From Halisarca cf. caerulea (lineage: Eukaryota; Porifera; Demospongiae; Chondrillida; Halisarcidae): DNA of 64,000 nt. A program made the translations under genes and the position numbers. The stretch covers positions 886,201 through 950,200 of the forward strand of contig CAUJGJ010000135.1 in assembly GCA_963170055.1 (NCBI GenBank). Reading direction: 5' to 3'. Positions within the stretch are counted from its first letter, which is position 1. Every line of letters starts with the position of its first letter. The notes beneath the pieces were generated by a model. It did not search any database. It saw only the letters and a list, made by a program, of their open reading frames with translations, and was not told where the DNA came from. Of the stretch, positions 13,035 through 25,119 are shown in pieces.

Positions 13035-14150
13035 CACATACATGCTGAATGTGATTTAAGAGAAACTTGTGTGTAGTCTATTGGTTTTGAGTGTTAATTG
13101 CTAGCAAGGTCAACATACGTACATAAGACAGTGGCTGCCATTATCTTGCTATTGCCAAACATTTCTATAACAAGGCTTGGTTTTTCTGAAATTAACAGAA
13201 TTTCTAATTTGATTACATTTAAACAAAAAAATTATGAATGAACATATGCCAGAAATGTTATTAGCATTGTTTAGTATCCTTCATAGAGAGGGTGAACACT
13301 CTATAGGATGTAGGTGAGTAGCACCTCCGTTTCCTGCTTGCCAGGAAACCCAATTCGTTAGGATCGTTTTAAGTGAAGCCACCAGTATGCTAATTAATCA
13401 TACAATTAATCTCAACACTTTCTCCAATTGTCACCTGCAAACACCTGCATGTATGGTTCTGCAGAGCACATGACAGCAAATGCTGTGAATATTATTGACA
13501 CTTTGTGCTCCTTATAGTTGTCTCTAGCTCCTTGTCTAACACAAGCATGGATTATTATGGCTCAGATTTCAAATTACTAATGTTCATTTCAATACCAGTG
13601 GTGCTCCCATGCATACATGTGGCCCACAGTATTGACATCATACACATACTATAGCAAGTACTGGCTACATACAGTAGTACAATGTGTCCGGGATATCACC
13701 AAAGATTTTGGTACCTTGTTTCATGCCCATGCTCTTAGCCTGTAAGAAGCCCATTTCTAATTCTCTGGCCACGCCCCTGAGATGATTTTCAATGACATAA
13801 AGTTCTTTCATCATGTAGAAAATTCACTATATTGCTTACAGGGGAACCTCGCTAAGATGGCCCTGGGTCAGAAAAGCGAACACCTCCCTTACATATATAA
13901 AGTACAGCAATCATGGCTACAGAATTCCTGTAATTGGAACTAATATAGAAGTAACCCCTGAAATGCCAATTCCCGCTATTCCATAAAGCGGTCAGGGAGA
14001 ATAAGACCCAAAAAAATCCACATCAATTGCAAATGTTACTATCTCACAGTTATTTTTAGTCTTTGAATATTTAGTGTCGAGCCTGACAGTCGATAGTTAC
14101 AAAGGATTACCAACCCGTAAACTTTGCTGCCAGCGACTTCTACCATGCCT
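13034..14150. other. No gene recognised; possible MITE end
   Basis: At 13,850 caggggaacctcgctaag resembles the ends of TA-targeting MITEs seen elsewhere in the window, but no partner end was found. Otherwise nothing was supported. Confidence 0.35.
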
Positions 14151-14155
14151 GAGTG

Positions 14156-14340
14156 CACAGGGTGTTCACAACTGACTGTCGCTTGTTCGAATTGTGGGCG
14201 GTGTTTGTTTACAATGTCATCAATTAGCAGCTGTGCTTATTGCATCATTGAAAATCTTCAAGGTAATGCTAAAAGTTCTACACATGTAAAGAAATGGCGA
14301 AAAGAAGGCAATAGAAGAAAGAAGGCAGAGTTCCACTGTA
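14156..14340 (+). mobile_element. R1 element, partial copy
   Basis: Starts cacagggtgttcacaactg and continues through a block (attgtgggcggtgtttgttt, atcaattagcagctg) shared with the full R1 copies at 14,653 and 45,413. It is then truncated. The 79-residue frame across it is not a gene. Confidence 0.6.
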
Positions 14341-14652
14341 TATATCTTAAAGTTGCATTTTGATGGCCGCAGGAAACCAATCATTATGCAGGTAGGTTAA
14401 GTGTAATGCATCAAGCAGCTGAGGGGCATTTCTGTGACTTCACACAATGCAATCAATTAGCATCTCACTATCAAGCTGTGATCAGGTTCAGTTTGCGCAA
14501 TTTTTCGTGATGCTCTTTGAGCATTAAGCAAGCCAAATAGAATTTATGTGCATGTAAGTCTCAAATGTCGCCAGCTCTTCATTTTTTGGAAATTTTGTAG
14601 ACCTTTGCTCCTTCCACCCAATTCTACTTCAAATTCAACCAAAAAGCCTTCA

Positions 14653-15400
14653 CAAGGTGTTTATAATCGTCTGTTGCTAGTTCCGATTGTGGGCGGTGCT
14701 TGTTTTCAACATCATCAATTAGCAGCTGTTTTTAATGCGTCATTCATTGTCATTCAGATGGCATACAAAATTTCATGTCAACAGAATGGGGGAAGAAGGC
14801 GACTTTTGTGACGCTATGCCTAAGTATCCGTGAAACATCACAAAAATGGCAGTTTTGTTGAGGGCAAAGATAAAGTCGCTTGGTCAGACCTCTAGATGCC
14901 TTTGAATCTCACCAAATCCAAGTTCGATGGAAACTTAGGATGCTTCGTTTTGTGAAAATCGTTTCGGGCATAGTGCTATAATCAAGCAGTTTCTCGCAAT
15001 TGGAACATTTATGCTAACTTTTGGCCATCTGAAGGGTGAAACAATAGGTTTTTTGGCTATAATTTTCTTACGGAAGATTATAACCTATAGCCCAGAATGC
15101 TTTTCGAATGGATAGCTCATCACTTGTTTTTTTCTTTTTGTGTTGTTTCATGTGATTTGAGAAGGGACCTAAAGGTGAAGTTTGTCTGAAACTGCTATGT
15201 ATTCCTAGCTCGCTATCTTCCTTCAGACAATAGAAACAATTGCAGGTTAAGTACCAACATACGGAATATATACAACTTTCGTCCAGTAAGAAGAACTGGG
15301 CGAAAATCTTGTCAACTAAGTAGAAACGATCAATAATCCGTGCTGCTATTTCAAGACGGACATTTTTGCATTTTATTCCTGGACGGTTATAAAAACCCTG
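14653..15400 (+). mobile_element. R1 element copy 1, 748-bp inverted-repeat transposon
   Basis: The left end caaggtgtttataatcgtc pairs with the right end gacggttataaaaaccctg. It is collinear with the copy at 45,413-46,166, to my eye at about 90 percent identity. CAGGG-type ends recall hAT elements, but no clear 8-bp target duplication was found. No transposase, so non-autonomous. Confidence 0.75.
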
Positions 15401-15439
15401 TGTTTGCGTGCGAAAAAACGTGTATTCGATCTCTAACGT

Positions 15440-17614
15440 GGAAGATCAACATTTCAGATAACAGTGAGCAGGTTGTAGTGAATGAACTGCCTAATCTCAA
15501 TCAAGCATCTTCACCCATGCATCTTTATATGTGGAATGATATTGAAGGAGAATCATTCACACACACAATCAACAATTGCTATTAAGAAATTGTACATTGG
15601 AAGAGAAATTTATGTAAGATTCCCTCTGGAAAGACAGGCACTGCATTTGTCCATAAATTAGTCTGGTTATTTTGCTCTTATGGTGAAGTTTCTGCCATGG
15701 AGGGAGTTGCCTTGAAAGCTACAATGGTTCTCCCATCCCTCCTCCTACAAAAGCCCAATGCCAAATCCAAAACAAAGGAACACGTCAACTACCACAATCG
15801 TCACACTTAAACAGTGGTATAGAGGTGATGTGGAAGCTTTGACAGTGGAAAGCCGCTCCATTCAACAGCAACTAAACAGAGTAACTAGCCATTACACCTC
15901 CAAAACAGATGGTGAACTTGCTTGCACTTTTGAAAAATTGATGTTTGAGGGCAAAGTGAAAGCTGTGCTACGTCTTATCACTCAGAATACCAACAGTGGT
16001 GCACTTCACTTGAACACGGATATCAAAGATGCGCGTGTGAGTTTATAAACACTCACCCAGACAACCTGCAGTACCAGATGCCATTTTGACTAGCAATTCA
16101 AGACCAGACATACATCCTGTTGTTTTTGATGCTATCGATGGTAACTTGATCCGTGAGTCAGCTCTCAGATCAGATGGTGCAGCTGGCACATCAAGCCTTG
16201 ATACTGAAGCCTGGAAGCGCCTCTGCTGTTCTTTCAAGTCCGCCTCTGCAGACCTCTGTGATACTTCAGCCTTGGAGGCCTGTCAGATTTGCTCTTCACA
16301 TGTAGATCCATCTGCTCTTCAACCATTCACTGCCTGCCACCTGATTACCCTGGACATGTGTTCTGGGGTCAGGCCCATCGGTATTGGGGAAGTAATCCGA
16401 GGATAATTGGTAAGGCTATCATCTCTATCACCAAAAGCGACATCCAGGCAGTGATGGGCTCATTGCAGCTTTGTGCAGGCCAGGAGGCTGGCTGTGAGGC
16501 TGCATTGCATGCAATGAAACATGTGCTCGAATCCCCATACACTGATGCTATCATCCTAGTAGATGCAACCAACGCGTTCAATACTTTGCACTGAGAAGTT
16601 GCTCAAAGGAACATCCATCAATTGTGTCCCTCAATTGCTAAGGTATTGATCAACACTTACCATGAAGATGCACAGCTTTACATTCAAGGAGAATCTAGAG
16701 CCTCCCAGGGGGAAACCACACAGGGGGACCCTCTTGCCATGGGTATGTATGGCCTTGTAGTAATCCCTCTCATACGCAAGTTAACAAAGGAATGAATGCA
16801 GTAGGTATCGTTCGCAGATGATGCCACTGCATGCAGGTGGTCAGTTACCCCTTCTTCAAGAATGGTGGGATCACCTGCAGTTGATTGGTCCTGACTATAG
16901 CTATCACCCAAATGACTTAAAAACTTGGCTGATTGTAAATGATGACAAGTTAGAAGCTGCCACTGCTGCCTTTGAGGGCACAGTAGTGAATATCACAAGC
17001 CAGGAGAGAAGACATCTCAGTGCTGCAGTGAGTGTCCTCATAAAGACATCTCAGTGCAGTACACGAGAACATTTGTTGAGGAATATGTTCAACCCAACGT
17101 ATTTGGTTGATTAAGTGGAACGTCTATCCTTGACAGCAAACACTCATCCTCATGCATCAAGTTGGCTGTCCAGTCTGCCAAAGGATGAGCATGGCTTTGC
17201 TCTGCATAAGAGAGCTTTCCGTGATGCCCTCTGCCTGCGCTATGGATGGCAACCTGTACACCTGTCCTGTCTTTGTATTTGTGGTAAGAGCTTTTCATGC
17301 AGTGGAGCATGCCTTGAGTTGTCCAAGCAATGGTCTTCATTCAGTGAGGCACAATGAGTTATGAGACATCACTGCCCAATGCCTCACTGAAGTACGTACG
17401 TATATGCCATGGAGTTAGTGTCAAACCCTCTCTACAAGCCCTGTCTGATAGCAAACAGGGATGATGGAGCCCGTCTTGATGTTGTGGCGGATGGTTTTTT
17501 GGAAGGAAATACAGAAAGTGTAGTCTTTGATGTCATGGTTTTTAATCCCTTAGCACCAAGCCACAAGAACTCCCCTCAAGACAATGCTACAGAAAAAATG
17601 AACAAGAGAAGACG
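15440..17614 (+). pseudogene. Retrotransposon C, main part: RT with intact FADD box, interrupted at its 3' end
   Basis: N-terminal pieces include IVHWKRNLCKIPSGKTGTAF and VALKATMVLPSLLLQKPNAK, with in-frame stops and shifts. Next come LACTFEKLMFEGKVKAVLRL, SNSRPDIHPVVFDAIDGN and SGVRPIGIGEVIRGIIGKAI. The catalytic blocks are IILVDATNAFNTLH (about 16,550) and TTQGDPLAMGMYG. The box VSFADDATAC is intact, with FADD at 16,811-16,822. The C-terminal part reads ARLDVVADGFLEGN, then VVFDVMVFNPLAPSH, a probable restriction-like nuclease core. The frame breaks at NKRRR|M, where a transposon is inserted. The family differs from A/B and from E/F. It is dead because of stops. Confidence 0.8.
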
Positions 17615-18145
17615 CATGTGGGACATGTTCAGATTTGTTATGATAACGCTCCTGAGTTTGCATAGTGATGAAATATTATATTTCGGCGCCTATAAGTTAT
17701 TAGTCACGCATTTATCTCGTGATTTAGGCTGATATTCGGGCGTATACCAGTGCCAAATCCACGTTTAGTGACGTTTTGTGTCGTCACGGTTGCTGTGTCA
17801 CATGCTCGCTTGTGACCGAACTGAAAATTCTTCGGAATTTTAGTTTTCGACTGGGTGATGCATGAGGGAACAAGCTAGAGGCAGTTTTTTGGTGCCAACT
17901 TTGAGCCATCTGAAGGATACATTTCCATGTGGCAGCAAGGGAGCTTTAATTCCTGTCCCAAGTTATAGGCGCTTGAAGTTTGTCTTTTGAAGGCCAATAT
18001 TACAGATCTCAGCTTTGGAGAGGAATTGTCTTTGCTGCCGCATGGAAAAGTTAGTAAATGTTTTGCTATAGCGATTTATGTGAAAAAGGAGTCTTAAAAG
18101 TGCTCCATCATCTATCACCCTAAGCGTTTCACTTTTTAGTTGGGG

Positions 18146-19761
18146 CATGGCCAGCAATGAGGGACATTTCTGGGCGGAGCCTCAATTTATGTTTACCTAA
18201 GATGCTATGAATAATCAATGAATATTTGTGATTATTCAGTGTCGTAACCTAGGAAACTGGGAAAATGGCATCTCAGGCAAGCTGGTCAAGGGAACCTCCT
18301 GGGTACTATTTACAGCTTTTAGCTGGATATTTAGAATCTGTAGATGACGAAGAGGACGATAATGGGTTGGGACATGGAGACCCTGATGTATTTGAAGTGT
18401 AGCGGCTGGTTTCCTCCAGGAAGAGCCACAATCGTAAGGTAGGCTCAGGCTACCATTGTCGTGTACACTGAATATTTGGTGTAATGCGAGGGATACCCTA
18501 AGGAGGATGCCACATGGGTGTACCAGCCTCACATTACGTCTGACGGCATCAAGTGAGTAGCTTACAAGTGTTAATGTACTTCGCAACTCCTCGGTATTAT
18601 TGTGGGCTTTCCTACGTATATTATAGAGATTTCAAGTGTCCTCATCCCGATGAAAGAGCTGTTTGGATATTGTATCCAGTTTAGCTGTACATTTTAATGA
18701 TTCAGAAGGCTTAAGTAATGGATATTGCATGACTTATTCTTTAAGTAGAAGTAAACAGTGATGACTTTAGGTTTTTATTTAATGGTAAAGGTGTTAAGGA
18801 TGGTACTAGACTTGGATTGGCTTATGGTAGAGATGATTTTTGTACTAAGTATTTTCGTTCAGCTATCTTTTCTGCACATACTAAGCATGGTATCTGTTAC
18901 ACTGTAGATTTCCCCTTACACATGAAGCATCGTGTTGTAACCACATACACTTACAAGTCACCAACTTTTACAAACACTCATGATTCCACCCTACTTAAAA
19001 CCCCACATGCTTTTCAAGAGATTGTTTCTGTTCAAATTGTAAGAAAATTTGCTCACCAATTGCAGTTATTGTGGCGCTTCACCATGACCCTCTTATACTA
19101 TGCCACTTATTTTATATTACATATTGGTGTATGTTTATGTATAAATTAGTATAGGCCCAACTTGGAGACCATACTAAATCAAGTTGCACCTTTTAGCTGC
19201 AAAACAAACAGTTTAAGCCATTTCTGAACTCATTTTACCCTTTGCCATGTGTTGGTATATCATTTGTGAGAAAAGTGGCATGTGATAGTTTATCCCATAG
19301 GATTATTCGAGGTTTTTTGCAGCCTTCAGGAAGTAGTGAAACTCCATGCATGGTGATGATTGTTAGCCAAGATGTAGTATAACTATTGATCTCCAAAATA
19401 TCAGATATACTTTTTGATTTAAAGTATTATCTTCAAGAAATCATCTGCACAAAACATAAAAATTGAATAGTTTACATAAGTTTGTATTGTTAATGAGATC
19501 ATTTATACAGCGTGATCCCACACTTCTTGAAAGGGCTCAGGAAGTCCCAGGAATGCTCTGATGATGACACATTGCATATCATATGAAAGCGGCGACACAG
19601 AAGAACATAATATAAAATATACTTTTGCATAACATCAATTTGAAGGAAGATATACCAAGACATAGCTTAAGTCCCCGTAGAAACACATATAAATTCAAGG
19701 CGATTTTTAATGAGATTCATTATGTGGTTAAGGTGTGGAATGTCCCTCATTGCTGGCCATG
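18146..19761. mobile_element. R4 element: 1,616-bp transposon nested inside R3
   Basis: It is bounded by perfect 23-bp inverted repeats beginning CATGGCCAGCAATGAGGG (18,146-18,168 and 19,739-19,761). The boundary agrees with the empty site in the R3 copy at about 51,490, where only a few bases separate the same flanks. Target duplication is not clear. Internal frames at 18,265-18,402 (MASQASWSREPPGYYLQLL) and 18,817-19,149 look protein-like, but I do not recognise them. Confidence 0.8.
18817..19149 (+). pseudogene. Unrecognised open frame inside R4
   Basis: 110 residues. Upstream in the same frame it also reads DDFRFLFNGKGVKDGTRLG. It includes LAYGRDDFCTKYFRSAIFSA and TVDFPLHMKHRVVTTYTYKS. 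It is not low-complexity. No transposase motif is evident, and start and end are uncertain. It could be a remnant of the element's own protein. Confidence 0.3.
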
Positions 19762-19954
19762 GCTAGTAAAACCTTAGTTACTTCTGCGCGCTTGAAGCAG
19801 GTCTTTCAAAAGGGTAATCGTCGAAACACTTATGTGTCTCCCTACATGTTAAGCCTACGTTTGACGCTCTGAAGCTTCTGCAAGTTGAGAACAGAAGCTG
19901 TAAAAAAGACCGAAATTTTCACACCTTCGAATTAGCGCGGACATGTCCCACATG

Positions 19955-20290
19955 CGGAGGAGGGCATACAATCAAAGGATCAGAGAAGTGGAGCATAGCT
20001 TATTCTCTCCTTTAGTACCATAGGACCCATTCAATGAATCCACTTCGGATGGAAGGGGTCCTACGACCACTACAGTCTACAGACGCCTAGCTGCCATGAT
20101 TGCTGACAAGAGAAATGAGTCATCTAGTCGAACTCTGTTCTGGCTTATATGATGTCACAGTTTTTCACTACTGACATCAGCAGTTGCGCATGCCTGTTTA
20201 CGAGGTGCTCGCTCCCTGCTGGGACACCCTGAAAAATGCTCTGCTATTGATTTGGCCATGAATGAATGACGGGTTCCCAGTTTTCGCTGC
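19955..20290 (+). pseudogene. Retrotransposon C, 3' remainder beyond the nested transposons
   Basis: The sequence resumes RRRAYNQRIREVEHSLFSPL in the frame left at 17,614 once one CATG copy is counted. It then reads YRRLAAMIADKRN...SSRTLFWL and, after a shift, LTSAVAHACLRGARSLLG. This is the expected C-terminal tail after the nuclease region of this family. Stops are present. Confidence 0.75.
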
Positions 20291-20376
20291 TAACGTCGAA
20301 CTTTTGTAACTATCTCATTGTGTTTGTGATTAAAATGTACTGCCTGATGCATGACTTTATCATAATTACCTATCCT

Positions 20377-20877
20377 CAGGGGCGTACAGAGGGGGGTTTC
20401 TGAGGTTTCAGCCTCTCAAAACTACCAAGACAAACAAAATAATGTGCTCTTTTAGACTAGATCCAGGGAACAAAGTAAAGCTTTGAAAAAAACAACTTTA
20501 GTAACAATTCTCAAATGTTGTATAAGGCTTAACTAACCAATGTAAGTCTCTAAATTCTCTTTTCAAATGAACGACAACGAAAACGGCCATTTTATTTGAC
20601 ATCATGTGACAAAAAATGATGTAATCATTAGGCCTATTGTGTTAGAATAGGCTTGTGGCTTTGCAAAAAGAATTTATATATATAATGACTGCAGTAATTA
20701 ACCATTTCTTATCATTTATGTACAATGTCTTGGTTTGAATATAATGATAATTATCAATATTAATCAAAATTTAATAGACTTATAATTAAATTTGCAAGAA
20801 TGATCGAGCGGCGCAGCAAAGCCCTCTTGTACTGGCTGGCTGGAAACCCTCCTACAAAAATCCTGGATACGCCCCTG
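20377..20877. mobile_element. 501-bp hAT-like MITE with target duplication
   Basis: Ends are CAGGGGCGTA and the inverted TACGCCCCTG. The 6-bp direct repeat tatcct flanks both sides (20,371-20,376 and 20,878-20,883). CAGGGGCG ends are typical of non-autonomous hAT elements. No transposase frame. Confidence 0.85.
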
Positions 20878-20883
20878 TATCCT

Positions 20884-21530
20884 ATATTATATATTTGTAT
20901 CAGGCAGTGCGCATGTGTGCCTATTTCAATCATATTATGACTCTGCAACTATACGTTCACGAAAACCAGTCACCTGACGGCCAAGGGACTGTGGCTAAGA
21001 GTGCTTTGGATGACCAGTTTTCTTCTCAAAACGCAGAGATGAAAATCACCTGCTGAAGGGTGAGACTATACATTTCCCCAGTAGGGCCTCGTAAAGCTTG
21101 TTTTTTTGATTTTATGTGCATGTGTTTATGTCACATTTCTCTTAGAAGGACAGAGAAAACTGCACATCTCAGGAACAAAGTTGAATTTCTTGAGGCCCTA
21201 AAGTGATAAGTTAGCTACCTTTCCAAAGAACTCTTTGCTTGCCTCCACACAGTCTTTAAGTACTCTGCGTTTTGGGATGAAATTAAAATCATCTACGTCA
21301 AATCATTTCCAATAGTTTTCCTTAAAAACATTAGTTAGAAGTAAACGAAGTAAAGAAATAGGGGGTTGAATGGTCAAAAACTATATCTTCTTTTCGCCAC
21401 ACTATCCATTGCACATGAAGAAAAAGGGGGTAAATGTTTGACCAACATTTTGAAGTTCCCTCTATGTGCACACAACTCACCTGCATAAGGGTACCCATGC
21501 ACTTCAGACAATTAAGTTGGTATTAAGGGA
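20884..21530. other. No gene recognised
   Basis: No supported coding or repeat signal. Confidence 0.35.
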
Positions 21531-21544
21531 CCCGATAAAACCAA

Positions 21545-21920
21545 TAAATACTATTGTAGTTATTGTGATACTGCAACAACAGTACCAAGCTGATCACGCT
21601 GCTCTGCGCATGGGTGTGTCAATCTGGACTTTTGTGGAAAACCAGACCACTTCGGACATGTTAGTATTGAGGGGTGGACCCAATATACCCAATAGCTCTT
21701 GTGATAATACAACAACAGTACCAAGCTGATCACGCTGTTCAGTGTATGGGTGTGTCAATCTGAACTTTTGCAAGTTTGTAATAACACAATGAAACTGATC
21801 ATGCTCCATGGGTGCGACTATGTGGATGCAACTATATACATTGTAGTTCTTAAGCTAATGTATATAAACAGTATGAACTTGATCACACACACACAATGGG
21901 TGTGACCATCTGGAATCAGC
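21545..21920 (+). repeat. Degenerate tandem repeat with accaagctgatcacgct core
   Basis: Two well-matched units, about 140 bp apart, share caacaacagtaccaagctgatcacgctg and gggtgtgtcaatctg (cores at about 21,580 and 21,720). At least two more decayed units carry tgatca plus tgggtgygac (to about 21,910). Confidence 0.6.
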
Positions 21921-22349
21921 CACATTGTAGTTATATATTTAGTAACATAGGTGTGCACGCCAATATGGGTGCAATTGCATTCATTGGCCTTTGTTATAAT
22001 CATATTCATAACTAACAGGTGAGTTCACCTCTTGGGCGGGCTCACCTGCTATAATACTGTCACATTGTGTGCATGAAACACATGATTGAACACTTGTTGC
22101 AATTAGAAGCATTGTACCTTATTTTACTCTCTTATTTTACTCAGAATGTGTTACCCTGTATGCAGTATTCTCGAGACTAGAAGCACTGGGCAAATAACTT
22201 TATTACAGTTTGCAAATTAACAGGCAATTAACTCCAACCACTGATTCTGACTTACAGTAACATGACGTTAATCATCTCTTCACCATTTAATCTAGGTGCG
22301 AATTCGAAACCATTTATGAAACAAATTAATGAGGGGCATTCGAATGGGA

Positions 22350-22590
22350 TAGGGTAAAGTGGGGTAACTTGGAACTCATGGGTAACTTGGAACAGCCTGA
22401 GGGCCTGTATCTTTGCTATGATTAAGCTGCTCAGCCATACTTGACACTGCTGAACGTCCAATACACAGAGACATTGCTGGGCAGAAATTGTACCTGTAGC
22501 CATAGATTCTGTGCTGTAGCCTATAACACTGCCTTCATACTCGGCCGTTCCAAGTTATCCAACTGTTCCAAGTTACATCGCATTTTCTAC
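22350..22590. mobile_element. Short MITE with ggtaacttggaac ends
   Basis: The left side has gggtaacttggaac twice (22,361 and 22,380). The right side has the inverted gttccaagtta twice (about 22,547 and 22,564). The ~230-bp interior is non-coding. The doubled ends resemble nested terminal repeats. Confidence 0.55.
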
Positions 22591-22931
22591 ATAATTTCGC
22601 TGTTTAAAGGAGTTTCTGTTGTATTGCTTAGCTGTAATGTGCTCAGTCCGAACAGTAACTTGTTCTATTTCAAATACTATAACTACGGATTAACTGACAA
22701 CCAATTCCGAAGCATGCAATTTAGCACACGATTTCAAATGATCACAAACACTTGTGAAGTGGGCCGACTAAAAATAACAGCTGGAACTCACGTTTGAACC
22801 TTCCAATTACCTTTTCTGTCAGCCAAGCTTGAAAACAAGGCAAAATTCGAAAGTGGCAACAGCAAGTATCACAGGAGCACGTGTAGCATAGCCTCGCTAT
22901 TAGTGACACTCCAACTTTGGGTCGGTGCTAA

Positions 22932-23286
22932 AAGGAACGAAATTAACGCGCTATTTTCCGGAACGCGTTAGTATGATAGCGAAGAGGGTCACGTGGCGAT
23001 TAGGGGGGGGTGGTACCATTCTTAGCAAAGATTACAAATAGATAGTGGGCCGCCTCAGTACGGCCCTGGAAATTCGAATCGCTTGAAAAATGTCGTATTT
23101 CACGAAACTAACGCTTCGCCCCATACCAAAAGACTCTTCGCTGACGAAATGAGGAGCAAACATTCCAATTTTGTCGAATTATAGCTGAGAATTTAGTACC
23201 GCCTTAACGTCCGATATGTTGTTGACACACTGAACCTCGTTAGTAATAATTACGTTCCGGAAAATAGCGCGTTAATTTCGTTCCTT
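22932..23286. mobile_element. 355-bp MITE with 34-bp perfect terminal inverted repeats
   Basis: The arm starting aaggaacgaaattaacgcgc (22,932-22,965) is repeated exactly inverted at 23,253-23,286. Interior tagtgggccgcctcag..cggccctgg and following sequence are shared with a diverged copy at 31,378-31,630. It directly abuts the 5' truncation point of LINE D. Confidence 0.85.
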
Positions 23287-25115
23287 ACTCTTAGATTTAC
23301 TCAAAGCCCACCTGCAACACAAAAATTTACTGTATGCACTGCAATCGGGTTTTAGACAGGGTCATTCTACTCAATCTCTTCTGCTCAGGCTCACAGATTC
23401 CTGGTACAAATCTTTGGACAATGGTGATTATGTGGTGTTGTGTTTTTGGACATATCCAAAGCATTTGATACTGTGAACCATCAGCTCTTACTGCATAAGC
23501 TACGAACGTATTTGACGTGTCGTATCCAACTAGTTGTAAGTCTTCACTTTTGTTCTTTCAAGACTTTTTAATGAAGATGCCAGACAAAGCACGTAGGCCC
23601 ACACGGTATGTTTCTTATATTGACATTCTCAACTCAAAGTGATCCATTTCTTTATTTTATGTCAACACTCTCAACTTTTATATTTTCCTTTTCTATTTTT
23701 TTGTTTGTACTTTCCTATTTGCTGTCATTGCAGCAACAATACTAATATCTGGTCCAATCTCACTGTGAATCAAGTTTAATTATCAAATTAAAAAGCATAA
23801 TAGAAATGACACAGTGCATGTAGAAATGACACACGTATAATATGTGACACATTTGTCATATTAGCACATTTAGGGATGACACACGTGTTGGGTGTGTTGT
23901 TTTCTGGGACAATGGACTGACACACATTCATGTGTCAATAGGACACGCTAGTTTTTACTGTGCATCTTTGTGTCAGCTTCTGCAGTCATACCTTCATCAA
24001 CGAAATCAGGTAGTTCTTGCCAATGGATCTCGCTCTGATTCTGGTGATACTCCTTCTGGTGTGCCTCAAGGCTCCATTCTTGGACCTATCCGCTTTTCTA
24101 TGTTTATCAACGATCTTCCTGAGCTGTTGTTAATTCAACTATTACTACTGCCTTTTTTGCCGACTACTCGACTTTCTCTGCTCCTGGTAATAATGTAGCT
24201 ACAGTTGAGAGTCAAATGAATTCAGCCTTGTGTGCGGTGAATTTTTGGATGAGACAGAACTGTCTGGAAGTGAATCGTTTGAAGACTAAATGCATGCTGC
24301 ATTGCTGATCCATTCCAGCAGGAGATCACCCCCTCCTCTAAACATTGTCTTTGATGGCTCCTCCATTGACCAAGTTCGGAATTCAAGCTGCTCGGTGTTA
24401 CTGTTGATGATAATCTTAGGTGGAGTCACCACATTGACAAGATTCTGAAGCCTATATTAGCAAGAACATCAATCTATTATGTATAGACTCTCAAGATTTC
24501 TTTCTAGAAAAGCCTTGATAACCTTTTACTTCTCTAAGATTGCTTCATATTTTAATTATTGTTCCCTTGTTTGGAGTAACTGTACTGCCGCAGATGCCAA
24601 ACGACTGCAACTAGCCCAGAACTTTGCCGCTAGAGTCATCCTGAAGCGTCCAAAGTCCGCTTCAGCAACTGATGCACTAATCCAACTAGGCTGGATGTCA
24701 CTTGATAAAGTCAGGAATGTCTACCTCCGACGCCTACTGCATTCTGTTAAGAATGGAAGTGCTACACCAATTATTTGTGCATTGGTGGACCCTATTGTGA
24801 ACTGTCACTGCTACTCAACAAGGGCTTCTTCTAAGAAATGTTTGTACATTTAAAGTATGCACTAATTTCGGGAAATCTGCCATATCATTCAGACTTGCCA
24901 AATTGTCCTTTAATTAATAATATTTTGTTCTGAATCATCAATAATATTCCTGTATGTATGTTATTTACCCTGTGATGTTGATTGATTTGTCTCATTCTTG
25001 TGTAGGTGTTTTGCTGCCTATGTTGATTGTTACTTTTTTTTCTTATCATGGCAACCCTGGAAATTAGCCTGCATTGGCTAAGTGGTTCCATTGTTATTAT
25101 GAAATGAAATGAAAT
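23287..25115 (+). pseudogene. Retrotransposon D: Jockey/CR1-like LINE, 5'-truncated and interrupted
   Basis: It opens in the RT (LLKAHLQHKNLLYALQSGFR) and has LDISKAFDTVNHQLLLHKL at about 23,450. Roughly 400 bp of foreign sequence (23,535-23,940) follows, and it then resumes at LLQSYLHQRNQVVLANGSRS and GVPQGSILGPIRFSMFINDL. The catalytic box reads FFADYSTF, so the second Asp of FADD is Tyr (TAC, 24,165-24,167). Downstream it has FNYCSLVWSNCTAADAKRL and a 3' end of (atgaa)n-type repeats (about 25,096-25,118), as is usual for CR1/L2-like LINEs. Frameshifts are present, so it is inactive. Confidence 0.8.
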
Positions 25116-25119
25116 GAAA

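Larger units (their letters stand above)
17619..19950. mobile_element. R3 element copy 1, inserted in retrotransposon C and itself interrupted
   Basis: Ends are TGGGACATGTTC at 17,619 and its inverted form GGACATGTCCCA ending at 19,950. CATG is present on both flanks (17,615-17,618 and 19,951-19,954), a probable 4-bp target duplication. Subtracting the inner 1,616-bp element leaves 716 bp, against 723 bp for the uninterrupted copy at 51,311-52,033 (opposite orientation). No coding capacity of its own was recognised. Confidence 0.85.

Noticed and set aside
14124..14363. 79-residue Cys-containing plus frame resembling a zinc-binding peptide
   Set aside because: The sequence is a partial R1 transposon copy, and the frame is broken in the other copies.
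20760..20948. Minus-strand frame containing GVSRIFVGGFPASQYKRALL
   Set aside because: It covers the right end of the hAT-like MITE. Such frames recur with that terminal repeat and do not indicate a gene.
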